Assembly (NCBI GenBank): GCA_964390645.1
Contig: CAYMLL010000006.1
Span: 1-64,000 of the forward strand
Source of the DNA: CAYMLL01 sp964390645
GTDB lineage: Bacteria; Planctomycetota; UBA8108
DNA length: 64,000 nt
Reading direction: 5' to 3'
The notes under the pieces are model-generated. The model was not told the DNA's origin. It saw only the letters and a list, made by a program, of their open reading frames with translations, and did no database searches. Made by a program: the position numbers and the translations under genes. Below, in pieces: positions 28,835-37,825 of this stretch; position 1 is the stretch's first letter; each line of letters starts with the position of its first letter.

Positions 28835-30691
28835 TCAGACGTCCCCCAGCGTGTGCCGACGCCCGGCGTTCACCGTGCGCAGGTGCTTCAGGAGCGGCTC
28901 GAAGTACTCGAGAATCGCGGTCGCGCTGACGTCCTCGCCGATCGAGTCCCTCATCACCTCACGCCAGTCCTTCGTCGCGCCGAGGCGCAGTATACCGCGA
29001 AGGAAGTCTCCGACCTCCTTGTGGCCGTAGTAGTTCGTGTTGCGCGGATCCTGGTGGAGGATCTTCCGGGCGATGTGGCGGTGGAACTGGTGCAGCAGGA
29101 TGAACGAGATCGCGTAGTCGTAGTACTGCGCGGCATCGTTGTTGATGTGCGTCTTCGAGGCCGCGTCACAGTGCTCCTCGCCGCGCGGGGCCGGTGTGGT
29201 GATCCCCTGGAACTCCTCGACGTACTTCCACCAGCGAGCGTTGTACTGATCCACCGGAAGCTCGGTCGCGTAGAGATCATGCTCGAAGTGCGTCATCGTG
29301 CCGGTCGAGAAGGGGATGAAGACCACGAAGTCGAGCGCCTCCTTGAGCAGCACCTGGATCTCGTCGGTCTCGGCTCCCGCGGCGACGATGCCGCGCCCTT
29401 GCAGGAACGCCTTCTGCATCGATGCGAGCCCGAGCAGGCTGCCGATCGCCTCGTGGAAGCCGCGGTTCGCGCCCTCGCGCAGGAGCGGCGGAACGTCCGG
29501 ATTCGTGTACTCGAGGTAGTAGTAGATGTGGCCGAGCTCATGGTGCGTCGTCTCCCACCAGCGAGCGTTCGGCGTCACGCTCATCAGGCAGCGAACGTCC
29601 CGGTCCAGATCCATGTGCCAGGCGCTCGCATGATTGTTCTTCTTGTACGACGCATCGGCAGGCAACGGAAAGAGACTCGACCGGCTGTAGAAGCTCTCGG
29701 GCAGCTTCTCGAAGCCGAGACTGACGTAGAACTGCTCGGCCTGGCGGACGAGCCACCCGGGCTCCTTCGTGGCCAGCACCGAGTCGAGGTCGAAGCCCTC
29801 GACGGTGACGAGATCGTTCCAGCTCTGACCCCAACGATTCGGCAACCAGTGCGCCGGCAGCAGGTCCGGAACCGGCTTGCCGTATTTTTTCGCGAGCGCG
29901 TGCCGCGCCCAGGTGTGAATCTCCCGGTAGAGCGGCCTGAGCTCGCGCGCGAACCGCCGCATCAGCGACATCATCTCCGCCACGCTCATGCCGTAGTCGG
30001 AGACCTGGTACTCGAAGAAGCTCTCGTAACCGAGAGCCCGTGCCGTCGAGTTCCGCAGACGCACGAGATTCGCGAGCCCCTCCTTGAGCCCCTTGCCGAC
30101 CTCCTTGGACGTGCGCCACGCCACGAGCCGCTCGGCCTCCTCGTCGTTCTTCGCGAGGATCTCGTCGATATCGTTCGTCGAGACCTCCTTTCCGGCGATC
30201 GTGAACTCGAAGCCGTAGAGCTTCTCGGTCTGCCGCGTCTCCGCCTTGATGCGCTCCGTCACCAGATCCGGAATCGTCTGCGGGCTGTCCGCCGCACTGT
30301 AGAGGATGGCCTCGAGCTGCCGTCGCTGGAGGTCACTGACCGGCGCCTCCTGCCCGAGAAACTTCCGTGTCTTCTCGATGACCTCGACGGAGCCGGTGAA
30401 CCTCGCGAGGTCACCGTCGGCCGCCTCGACACGGCTCTGATTGGTCGTGTCACCCTCGACAATTCGCGTGTTGAGAGCCCAGTGAGCCTCCGACGACTCG
30501 CGTGCGAGGTCGAGGTAGGCCGCCGTGTACTGCTCGATGAACTCCGCGACGGCGGGGTCCTCCGCGGAATCGCCGCCGCCGACCGCGGGCCAGCTGCAGC
30601 CCGACGATGCGAGCGCCACCGCCAGCACGCCCGCGGCGAACGGTGCTCCGATGCGGCAAAACAAGTCTGCGAAGGGTGTGTCTGTGTTCAT
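28835..30691 (-). CDS. M2-family peptidyl-dipeptidase lipoprotein
   Basis: This 618-residue ACE-like zinc metallopeptidase has HHELGHIYYYLEY (HExxH, ~383) and the downstream Glu ligand in REGANRGFHEAIGSLLGLAS. DINNDAAQYYDYAISFILLHQ is also typical of the family. The N-terminus is a lipoprotein signal (VLAVALASSGC), so the enzyme is tethered to the envelope. GGAGAACGAG precedes the ATG. It likely removes dipeptides from peptide C-termini during protein nutrition. Confidence 0.9.
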   Translation of the reverse strand: MNTDTPFADLFCRIGAPFAAGVLAVALASSGCSWPAVGGGDSAEDPAVAEFIEQYTAAYLDLARESSEAHWALNTRIVEGDTTNQSRVEAADGDLARFTGSVEVIEKTRKFLGQEAPVSDLQRRQLEAILYSAADSPQTIPDLVTERIKAETRQTEKLYGFEFTIAGKEVSTNDIDEILAKNDEEAERLVAWRTSKEVGKGLKEGLANLVRLRNSTARALGYESFFEYQVSDYGMSVAEMMSLMRRFARELRPLYREIHTWARHALAKKYGKPVPDLLPAHWLPNRWGQSWNDLVTVEGFDLDSVLATKEPGWLVRQAEQFYVSLGFEKLPESFYSRSSLFPLPADASYKKNNHASAWHMDLDRDVRCLMSVTPNARWWETTHHELGHIYYYLEYTNPDVPPLLREGANRGFHEAIGSLLGLASMQKAFLQGRGIVAAGAETDEIQVLLKEALDFVVFIPFSTGTMTHFEHDLYATELPVDQYNARWWKYVEEFQGITTPAPRGEEHCDAASKTHINNDAAQYYDYAISFILLHQFHRHIARKILHQDPRNTNYYGHKEVGDFLRGILRLGATKDWREVMRDSIGEDVSATAILEYFEPLLKHLRTVNAGRRHTLGDV

Positions 30692-30725
30692 CTCGTTCTC
30701 CAGCGTCTAGAATCTCGAACCGGGC

Positions 30726-31403
30726 TCATACCAGAACCTCCCGCAACCACTGCGCGATGTCAGCGAGCTCCTCGACGCAGGATGAGTGCCCCATGGGGTA
30801 GGTTCGCCAGGTCACGGCGTACTCGAGCTCCACGAGCCTGTCACGCGAGAACTCCGCGGCGACCAGCGGGATGACGTCGTCGTCGCTGCCGTGCGCGACG
30901 AAGATCGGCACGTCGAGGTTGGCCTCGCTGCGCTCCGTCTCGACGGTGCCCGCGAGCGGGAGACAGGTCGATAGCGCCAGCACCCCGGCGAGACGTCTGG
31001 GATGGCGCAGTCCGGCCTGCAGCGCGATCGCGCCGCCCTGGGAGAAGCCCGCGACGACGATCTTGCCGACCGGCACGCCACGCTCGATCTCGTTCTCGAT
31101 GAGCGCCCGCAGGCTCGACTCGGACTCACGGATGCCTTCTTCGTCCTCGTTCTCGAAGTGGCGGGCGTCGAGCCGGCGGATGTCATACCACGCCGGCATC
31201 ATCATCCCCGCGTTGATCGTCACACTTCTCCGAGGAGCATGCGGAAAGACGAAGCGCACGCCGAGCTCCTCCTGCACGCCGAGCTCCGGCGGCACCATCG
31301 ACCAACCATGGCCCGTATCTCCGAGCCCGTGCAACCAGATAACTGATGCGCGCACCTCGGTACCCGGCTCGCGCTCGATACGCTCGAGAAGCTCTTCGCT
31401 CAT
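30726..31403 (-). CDS. Phospholipase/carboxylesterase-family alpha/beta hydrolase
   Basis: This 225-residue cytoplasmic esterase has the oxyanion motif IWLHGLGDTGHGW, nucleophile GFSQGGAIAL, catalytic Asp HGSDDDVIP and His YPMGHSSC. The start is the ATG before SEELLERIE; the frame extends upstream without a ribosome site. The length matches the family (~220). It is divergent from the UbiD gene (85 bp) and ends 34 bp before the M2 peptidase start, so the two could be cotranscribed. Confidence 0.9.
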   Translation of the reverse strand: MSEELLERIEREPGTEVRASVIWLHGLGDTGHGWSMVPPELGVQEELGVRFVFPHAPRRSVTINAGMMMPAWYDIRRLDARHFENEDEEGIRESESSLRALIENEIERGVPVGKIVVAGFSQGGAIALQAGLRHPRRLAGVLALSTCLPLAGTVETERSEANLDVPIFVAHGSDDDVIPLVAAEFSRDRLVELEYAVTWRTYPMGHSSCVEELADIAQWLREVLV

Positions 31404-31488
31404 GACCCGGCTCGACTCCGAGGAAGAAACGTGTCGACAGGACAGCAAGAACTAACAGAATGTCGGGCAGGAAGGAAAGCACGAATCG

Positions 31489-33288
31489 ATGGCCTACTCC
31501 AGCCTGCGCGCCTGCGTCGGTGATCTCGAGCGAAGCGGCCGGCTCGTCCGCATTCGCGAGCCCGTGAGCCCGGACCTCGAGATGGCCGAGGTCCAGCGGC
31601 GGCTCCACGAGGCGCAGGGGCCCGCCGCGCTCTTCGAGAATGTCGAGGGCTCGCCCTTTCCGGCCGTCTGCAACCTCTTCGGCACGCTCGAGCGCGTACG
31701 CAGGGTCGTACGGCTGAAGGCCGACCCGATGAGCGCGCTCAGGGCCCCCTTCGCGAACGCTTCGGTGCCGTTCACGGCTCTGACGTCGCTACCGAAGCGC
31801 GTGCGCAAGGGACCGGTTCTGGCGTGCCGGACAGCCGTCGATCAGCTGCCCCCGATCCGCAGCTGGCCCGATGATGGCGGCCCGTTCATCACGCTTCCCC
31901 AGGTCTACACCGAGGACCAGGACCGGCGGGGCGTCCTGCGGTCGAACGTCGGAATGTACCGCGTGCAGCTGGCGGGCGGCGAGTACACCCCCAACGAGGA
32001 GATCGGGCTGCACTACCAGATCCACCGCGGCATCGGCGTTCACCACGCGACAGCGATCCGGCGGAAGGAGCCGCTGCGCGTGTCGATCTTCGTCGGCGGA
32101 CCGCCCGCGCACACCTTCGCCGCCGTGATGCCGCTGCCCGAAGGGCTCAGCGAGCTCGTCTTCGCCGGCATGCTCGCCGGACGTCGCTTCCGCTACGCGC
32201 TGCGCGATGGTTTCGTGATCTCCGTCGACGCCGACTTCACGATCGTCGGCACCGTCGACCCCGAGAACACCAAGCCCGAGGGACCCTTCGGCGACCATCT
32301 CGGCTACTACAGCCTCGCACACGACTTTCCGGTGCTCGACGTGCAAGCGGTGTACCACCGCGAGGACGCGATCTGGCCCTTCACCGTCGTCGGTCGCCCA
32401 CCTCAGGAGGACTCGACGTTCGGCAAGCTCATCCACGAGATCGTCGCGCCGATGGTGCCGCAGGAGCTGCCCGGGCTGCAGGCCATGCGCGCGGTGGACG
32501 AGGCCGGCGTCCACCCTCTCCTCCTCGCCATCGGCAGCGAGCGCTACGTCCCGTTTGGTGAGCGGGCTCCGCGTGAGATCCTGACGATCGCCAACGCCGT
32601 GCTCGGCTTCAACCAGGCATCACTCGCGAAGTACCTTCTCATCGTCGCCGGCGAGGATGACCCGGACCTCGACATCGACGACAGCGCGGCATTCCTGCGA
32701 CATCTGCTCGAGCGCGTCGACTGGTCCCGCGACCTGCACTTCCAGACACGTACCACCATCGACACCCTCGACTACTCGGGCAGCGGGCTCAACGAGGGCT
32801 CGAAGCTGGTCATCGCAGCGGCGGGCCGCGTCAGACGCGAGCTTGGCAGTGAGCTCCCGGGAGACCTCCGGCTGCCCGAGGGGTTCCGCGACCCGCGCCT
32901 GGCGATGCCCGGTGTCGTCGTCGTGGCGGGCCCCGCGTTCCAGGGCGCCAACAGGGGCTCCGAGAGCGCGGAGCGACTCGCCGACGCGCTCGCGGAGATG
33001 GCGGATGCGGAGAGCTCGCCCCTCTTCGTCGTCGCCGACGACAGCGAACTCGCCACGAGGAGCCTTCGCGACTTCCTCTGGGTCACCTTCACGCGCTCGA
33101 ACCCGTCGCACGACGTCCACGGGGCAAGGAGCTCCGTCGAGCACAAGCACTGGGGATGCGGTGGCCCGCTGATCATCGATGCGCGCGTCAAGCCGCACCA
33201 CGCCCCGGCGCTGGTCGAGGATCCCGAGGTGACGAGGAAGGTCGATGCGCTCGCGGCTCCGGGACGGCCTCTCCACGGGATTCTCTGA
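31489..33288 (+). CDS. UbiD-family decarboxylase
   Basis: This 599-residue protein has the UbiD hallmarks: GMYRVQLAGGEYTPNEEIGLHYQIHRG (with its metal/prFMN neighbourhood, split here by family convention), FVGGPPAHTFAAVMPLPEG, PEGPFGDHLGYYS and VNPSHDVHG-like NPSHDVHGARSSVEHKHWG. UbiD enzymes use prenylated FMN, made by UbiX, to decarboxylate unsaturated or aromatic acids. The substrate could be a quinone precursor, but no menaquinone gene is nearby. AGGAAGGAAAG lies ahead of the ATG. Confidence 0.88.
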   Translation: MAYSSLRACVGDLERSGRLVRIREPVSPDLEMAEVQRRLHEAQGPAALFENVEGSPFPAVCNLFGTLERVRRVVRLKADPMSALRAPFANASVPFTALTSLPKRVRKGPVLACRTAVDQLPPIRSWPDDGGPFITLPQVYTEDQDRRGVLRSNVGMYRVQLAGGEYTPNEEIGLHYQIHRGIGVHHATAIRRKEPLRVSIFVGGPPAHTFAAVMPLPEGLSELVFAGMLAGRRFRYALRDGFVISVDADFTIVGTVDPENTKPEGPFGDHLGYYSLAHDFPVLDVQAVYHREDAIWPFTVVGRPPQEDSTFGKLIHEIVAPMVPQELPGLQAMRAVDEAGVHPLLLAIGSERYVPFGERAPREILTIANAVLGFNQASLAKYLLIVAGEDDPDLDIDDSAAFLRHLLERVDWSRDLHFQTRTTIDTLDYSGSGLNEGSKLVIAAAGRVRRELGSELPGDLRLPEGFRDPRLAMPGVVVVAGPAFQGANRGSESAERLADALAEMADAESSPLFVVADDSELATRSLRDFLWVTFTRSNPSHDVHGARSSVEHKHWGCGGPLIIDARVKPHHAPALVEDPEVTRKVDALAAPGRPLHGIL

Positions 33289-33310
33289 CCGGTCGAAGCG
33301 GTGTGATCCG

Positions 33311-33352
33311 GCCACCTGCCTCGGGCCACCTGCCTCGGGCCACCTGCCTCGG
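33311..33352. repeat. 14-bp tandem repeat (three copies)
   Basis: The unit gccacctgcctcgg is repeated three times without spacers in the 99-bp gap between the converging UbiD and desaturase genes. A partial fourth copy reads gtcacc. Confidence 0.9.
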
Positions 33353-33387
33353 GTCACCGGCCAGGAGGGGAGACCCCTCCGCCGCGC

Positions 33388-34977
33388 TCAGACGGCCCGG
33401 TCCTTCAGAACCGCCCGCGCCGAGTTCCTGCCGCACGCTCCCAGGACGCCGCCACCCGGATGCGCGCCCGCGCCGCACAGGTAGAGCCCCCGCAGCGGCG
33501 TCCGGTAGCCGGCCCAGCCCCCGAGAGGCCGCTGGAAGAAGAGCTGCTCCGGCGTCATCGCGCCGTGGAAGATGTTGCCTCCGGTCAGCGAGAACTCCCG
33601 GTCGAGGTCCAGGGGCGAGATCGGGTCACGCGCGATGACCGAGGCCTCGAAGCCCGGCGCGTACTCCTCGAGTATCTCGATGCAGCGATCGGCAAACGCG
33701 TCCTTGACGTCATCCCAGGTGCCTTCGGCGAGCTCGTAGGGAGCGTACTGGACGAAGACGCCCATGACGTGGCGGCCCTTCGGCGCCAGGGTGTCGTCGA
33801 GGACCGATGGAATCGTGCACTCCAGGACGGGACCTCGCGACGGACGGCCGGCGCGCGCGTCGTCAAAGGCACGCTCGATGTAGTCGAGCGTCGGCGATAT
33901 GTGAATCGTCCCGCGATGCTGCGGGCCGGGCTCGCGGCCCGGCAGCGCCGTGAAGCTCGGCAGCTCGGACAGGGCAAGGTTGAGCTTGAAGGTGGCGCTC
34001 GAGAAGTCGATCGCCTTCACCGAACGGACGAAGCCTTCGTCAAAGGTGCCGTCGGGAACGAGCCCGAGGAAGGTCCGGCGCGGGTCGACACACGAGAGCA
34101 CGCACTTCGCTCGCAGCTCCTCGCCACCCTGCGTGACCACACCGACCGCTCGGCCGCCCTCGACCCGGACCTGCCGCGCGCCGGTATCCGTCGCGATGTC
34201 GACACCGAGATCGACCGCGGCCGCCGCGATCGAGTCGCTGAGGCCCCCCATTCCGCCCCGCACGTATCCCCACACTCCGCGCACTCCGTCCGTCTCACCC
34301 ATGACGTGATGGAAGAGCACGTACGCGGTCCCCTGCATCGACGGGCTCGCCATCGCGCCGATGATCGCATCGGTCGCCAGCGTCACCTTGAGCTGCTCGC
34401 TCTCGAACCACTCTTCGAGGAGCCGGCGCGCGCTGCCCGTCAACATGCCGGCGAAGCGGTAGAGATCCTCACCCAGCCCGCGCGTCTTGAGCCCCAGCTG
34501 CAGCATGCGCAGGAGGTCGCCGGGCCGGCTCGACAGCGGATCGGGCGGTGCGCGGTCGAGGGTAGGCTCGATGACCTCGACCATGCGCTCGAGCATCGCC
34601 TCGTACCTTGGATAGGCCTCCGCGTCGCTCTCGCTGAACTTCGCGATCTCGCGACGGGTCTCGGCCTCGTCGGGACCGAGGAAGAGATGCCGACCGTCGG
34701 GAAAGGGCGAGAACGACGACGGACTGCGCGGAAGCATCCGGAATCCGTACTGCTCCAGCGCCAGATCCCGGATGATCTCCGGACGCATCAGGGAGTTGAC
34801 GTACGCCAGCCGCGAGGATCTGAAGCCCGGCTCGATCTCCTCGGTGATCGCGCATCCGCCCACGCGTGGACGACGCTCGAGCACGAGCACCCGCCGGCCC
34901 TCCCGCGCCAGATAGCAGGCTGCGACCAGACCGTTGTGACCCGCGCCGATGACGATCGCATCGTAGCTCGTCCTCAT
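33388..34977 (-). CDS. Phytoene-desaturase-like (PYROXD2-type) FAD oxidoreductase
   Basis: The 529-residue flavoprotein starts with a dinucleotide-binding motif AIVIGAGHNGLVAACYLARE and ERRPRVGGCAITEE, as in CrtI and PYROXD2-like carotenoid/retinoid oxidoreductases. The C-terminal FAD segment YLCGAGAHPGGGVLGACGRN is conserved. It likely desaturates or isomerises an isoprenoid, but no carotenoid genes are adjacent. It starts 3 bp after the CPBP gene's stop, as the third gene of a minus-strand operon. Confidence 0.88.
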   Translation of the reverse strand: MRTSYDAIVIGAGHNGLVAACYLAREGRRVLVLERRPRVGGCAITEEIEPGFRSSRLAYVNSLMRPEIIRDLALEQYGFRMLPRSPSSFSPFPDGRHLFLGPDEAETRREIAKFSESDAEAYPRYEAMLERMVEVIEPTLDRAPPDPLSSRPGDLLRMLQLGLKTRGLGEDLYRFAGMLTGSARRLLEEWFESEQLKVTLATDAIIGAMASPSMQGTAYVLFHHVMGETDGVRGVWGYVRGGMGGLSDSIAAAAVDLGVDIATDTGARQVRVEGGRAVGVVTQGGEELRAKCVLSCVDPRRTFLGLVPDGTFDEGFVRSVKAIDFSSATFKLNLALSELPSFTALPGREPGPQHRGTIHISPTLDYIERAFDDARAGRPSRGPVLECTIPSVLDDTLAPKGRHVMGVFVQYAPYELAEGTWDDVKDAFADRCIEILEEYAPGFEASVIARDPISPLDLDREFSLTGGNIFHGAMTPEQLFFQRPLGGWAGYRTPLRGLYLCGAGAHPGGGVLGACGRNSARAVLKDRAV

Positions 34978-34980
34978 CGC

Positions 34981-35736
34981 TCAGATCGTCCTGAAAGCCA
35001 GATCGTAACCGGTGATCATGATCGCGACATCGACGATCATGTGGCTCACCCAGCCGCCGTAGAGGGCCCCGGTGCGCTCGTAGATCCAGGCCCAGATCGC
35101 GCCGCCCACGGCCACTGCGACCGAGAAGAACATCGTCGCGGTCCAGAAGTACGCGGACGGAACGTACGCGTTGATGATGATGACGTGATGCCCCATGAAG
35201 GCGAGGCTCGAGATCAGGTTTGCCACCGGCGGACTCACCCACCGACGCAGCTGACCGTAGGCGTACCAGCGCCAGTAGTACTCCTCCATGAAGGAGTGGA
35301 TCACCGACAGGAAGAGCGCCAGCAAGAAGAACCTCAGCGGTGTCTCGGCACCCATGCCGACGAGCTTCTCGCGCAGCTTGGCGGGCGCCTCCACGAGCAC
35401 CGGGCTGGCGCGGAAGTAGCCGAAGTAGACCACCATGAAGAGAGCGAAGATCCCCATCCCCGTGAGTACACCGATTCCGAAGCCCCGCACCGGCGCCTCG
35501 CGGACGCGAGGCCGCATCTTCTGCACCAGGATCACCCAGAGGATCGGCGTGGCGAACTGCAGCGTCTTGCTGATCCCGTACGCCGGCAACATCCACCGCT
35601 GTCCCGAGAAGAGGTCGAAATAGATCCACGCGGAGATCGTCGGGAAGACGATGAGCGCGATGAGGACCGCGAGATCGCGCCCTCGGCGCTCGCCGACGCC
35701 GACGAGGATCGGATCAGAAGGAGGCTCTGTACGCAT
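34981..35736 (-). CDS. CPBP-family intramembrane metalloprotease
   Basis: This 251-residue polytopic protein has CPBP (Abi/Rce1) motifs in order: EEYYWRWYAYGQL (EExxxR), SLAFMGHHVIIIN (FxxxH-like, His ligand) and a last conserved polar helix (WIYERTGALYGGWVSHMIVD). At least six hydrophobic segments are visible. CPBP proteases cleave within membranes or modify prenylated or peptide substrates. Its first 23 bp overlap the end of the KDPG-aldolase gene. Confidence 0.88.
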   Translation of the reverse strand: MRTEPPSDPILVGVGERRGRDLAVLIALIVFPTISAWIYFDLFSGQRWMLPAYGISKTLQFATPILWVILVQKMRPRVREAPVRGFGIGVLTGMGIFALFMVVYFGYFRASPVLVEAPAKLREKLVGMGAETPLRFFLLALFLSVIHSFMEEYYWRWYAYGQLRRWVSPPVANLISSLAFMGHHVIIINAYVPSAYFWTATMFFSVAVAVGGAIWAWIYERTGALYGGWVSHMIVDVAIMITGYDLAFRTI

Positions 35737-36355
35737 CGATCAGCCGTCGCGCCTCTTTCTCGACCACGCCCCAGTCCCCGTCCTCGGCCCGCGCAGCCGC
35801 GAAGAGGCCTCCTCCGACGCCGAAGGCATCGGCGCCTGCCCTCCGGAAAGCACCGATCGTCGTCGCGTCGATGCCCCCGGTCGGCATGATCTTGATCTGC
35901 GGCAGGGGACCCTTGATGTCCTTCAGGTAGCGCGGCCCGAGGTGATTCGCCGGGAAGACCTTGACCAGATCCACGCCGAGGCTCCACGCGGTGTGGATCT
36001 CCGTCGGGCTGAAGGCCCCGGGCATGACCGGGATCCCGCGATCGACGCAGATCCGCACGACATCCGGAACGAGCACCGGCGTGACGATGAACCCCGCCCC
36101 GGCCTCGAGAGCCCGCTCGAGATCGGCGGACGAGCAGACCGTGCCCGCCCCGACGTTCGCCCGATCTCCGACGGCGGCGACCGTCGAGCGAATCGACTCC
36201 TGCGCCGCGGGAGAGTTCATGGTGATCTCGATGTTGGCGAGACCGCCCGCGCACGCGGCGCGAGCCATCTCCCGCACCGCATCGCCGCCGAAGCCACGCA
36301 GAATTCCGACGATCGGACAGTCCCGGAATCGATCCGCGTCGAACACGGAGGTCAC
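35714..36355 (-). CDS. eda: KDPG/KHG aldolase
   Basis: I chose the GTG at 36355, behind GAGGG, because it yields 213 residues, the normal family length; the open frame continues 29 codons upstream. Catalytic residues are present: Arg in VGILRGFGG, Glu in NIEITMNSP, and the Schiff-base Lys in DLVKVFPANHLGP; the phosphate-binding GGI and GVGGGLF are also visible. It splits 2-keto-3-deoxy-6-phosphogluconate (Entner-Doudoroff) or 4-hydroxy-2-oxoglutarate. It is first in an operon with CPBP and desaturase genes, an unusual pairing. Confidence 0.9.
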   Translation of the reverse strand: MTSVFDADRFRDCPIVGILRGFGGDAVREMARAACAGGLANIEITMNSPAAQESIRSTVAAVGDRANVGAGTVCSSADLERALEAGAGFIVTPVLVPDVVRICVDRGIPVMPGAFSPTEIHTAWSLGVDLVKVFPANHLGPRYLKDIKGPLPQIKIMPTGGIDATTIGAFRRAGADAFGVGGGLFAAARAEDGDWGVVEKEARRLIDAYRASF

Positions 36356-36672
36356 GATCTCAGTCCCTCGTCTGGATAACCGCCCCGGCGATCTGCGGCC
36401 GCGACTCGAGATGCGCGCTTCCTCTGCCGGAATTCTCGACATCGGATCCAGGGTGGATGAACGGCTTCAGCTGTCCACGCCCGAGCCTCCCGAGCACCCT
36501 GCGCATCCCGCCACCGGCGGCCGGGTATCGGATCCGGCCGCTCCCGCACACGGGGAGCCGCTGGCTCGTCGGGCTTTCGCGACCGGACGGCTCGCATCGC
36601 TCACTCCCGGGCAACCGCGCCGCATTCTACGCGATGGGAGCCAAAAGAGCAGCCGGTAGCCTGGCGAGAAAA
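36356..36672. other. Intergenic region upstream of eda
   Basis: This 317-base spacer lies between two minus-strand genes. Open frames exist but read Arg/Pro-rich. I find no T-tract terminator and no promoter with both boxes. Confidence 0.35.
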
Positions 36673-37593
36673 CTAGTCGCTGACGCCGTTGCGGCCCTTG
36701 TCCTTCGCCCGGTAGAGGGCCTCATCAGCGGAGCGGTTGAGGGTGTCGACGCTGGATCCATCGTCGGGAAAGGAGGCGACACCGATGGAGATCGACAGGT
36801 CCAGCTCACGGCCTTCCATCACGAAAAGCTTGTCGCGAATCGCCGAGCAGACCCTCTCACCAACCTCGAGAGCGGCAGGCTTGTCGTGATCTTTCAGAAA
36901 GGCGACGAACTCGTCACCGCCGAAGCGGCAAGCCTGGCCGACGGTATTGCAGACCTCGCCGATCCGCCGGCCGGCCTCGCCGATGACGAACGCGCCCCAG
37001 GAGTGACCGAGGGAGTCGTTCACCCGCTTGAGGCCGTCCATGTCCATCATCAACAACGCCAGCGGTGTACCCCGACTTGCGGCGAGCTGCATCGTGGTGC
37101 GCAGCTCGTTGTAGAAACGACGCTTGACGACGAGGCCGGTGAGATCGTCCTTGAAGAGGAAGCGGTCGACCATCTCGCCACTCTGGCTGTCGACCTCGTC
37201 CTCGAGAGAGAACTTGAGGATGGTGTGGCCGAGGAAGAGCTTGTCGCCGTCCTCCAGCAGGACCTCTGCGGTGACAGGACGGTTGTTGACGAACGTGCCG
37301 TTGGTGCTCCGGCAGTCGGTGATGGTGAACTCGTCGCCGGCGTCGACCCTGTCGATGCGCGCGTGAACGCGGGAGATTTTGGTGTCGTGCAGGCAAAGGT
37401 CGGCCTCGATCGTTCGGCCGATCGTGACGCTGTCCTTTGTCAGGGGAACCCGCATGCCGGTGTCGGCGCCACGAAGGATCTGCACGCTCGCCATGTTCCG
37501 CTCGAGCTCGAGCTGCTCGAGGAAGCTCGCGTCATACTCCGCGGTCTTGCCGTCGAACAGCTCGTATTCGGGCTCATTGCTCGAACTCGACAT
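36673..37593 (-). CDS. FHA-GGDEF diguanylate cyclase
   Basis: The protein (306 residues from the ATG at 37593 behind GTGGCGGA; ATG at 37605 possible) has an N-terminal FHA domain with VTIGRTIEADLCL, ISRVHARI and CRSTNGTFVNN, then a GGDEF domain with MMDMDGLKRVNDSLGH and the active-site CRFGGDEFVAFL. It should make cyclic di-GMP. The inhibitory RxxD site five residues before GGDEF is absent (the sequence there is VGQACRF), so feedback inhibition is not expected. The FHA domain implies control by Ser/Thr phosphorylation or by binding a phosphorylated partner. Confidence 0.92.
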   Translation of the reverse strand: MSSSSNEPEYELFDGKTAEYDASFLEQLELERNMASVQILRGADTGMRVPLTKDSVTIGRTIEADLCLHDTKISRVHARIDRVDAGDEFTITDCRSTNGTFVNNRPVTAEVLLEDGDKLFLGHTILKFSLEDEVDSQSGEMVDRFLFKDDLTGLVVKRRFYNELRTTMQLAASRGTPLALLMMDMDGLKRVNDSLGHSWGAFVIGEAGRRIGEVCNTVGQACRFGGDEFVAFLKDHDKPAALEVGERVCSAIRDKLFVMEGRELDLSISIGVASFPDDGSSVDTLNRSADEALYRAKDKGRNGVSD

Positions 37594-37760
37594 TCCGCCA
37601 CGCATCGGCTCTTGGATTCCACCTCTACCCCTCGACGCCACCGCACGAATGCGGCGATAACTCTCCACCGGAGTCTAACACACTCGACGTGATTCGGCAG
37701 AAAAGGCCCGGCCGAGACACTTCCGAGAATGCTCGAACACGTACAGACGGACGCGATCCC

Positions 37761-37789
37761 CTGGTGATTCCCGCGCCTGCCACTACAAT
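37761..37789 (+). promoter_or_regulatory. Putative promoter of the RsmB-like gene
   Basis: TACAAT (37784-37789) lies 36 nt before the GTG at 37826. CTGGTG sits 17 bp upstream as a poor -35. The call rests on the -10 and spacing. Confidence 0.35.
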
Positions 37790-37825
37790 ACACCGCTTTC
37801 GTCCACAGAGTAGACACCGTCGAAC

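Noticed and set aside
28853..30874. A 673-codon plus-strand frame
   Set aside because: Antisense to the M2 peptidase gene, with no recognisable domain.
33460..35889. An 809-codon open frame on the plus strand
   Set aside because: It is antisense to the desaturase, CPBP and aldolase genes. Its translation is Arg/Ala/His-rich with no motif; long antisense frames are expected at this GC.
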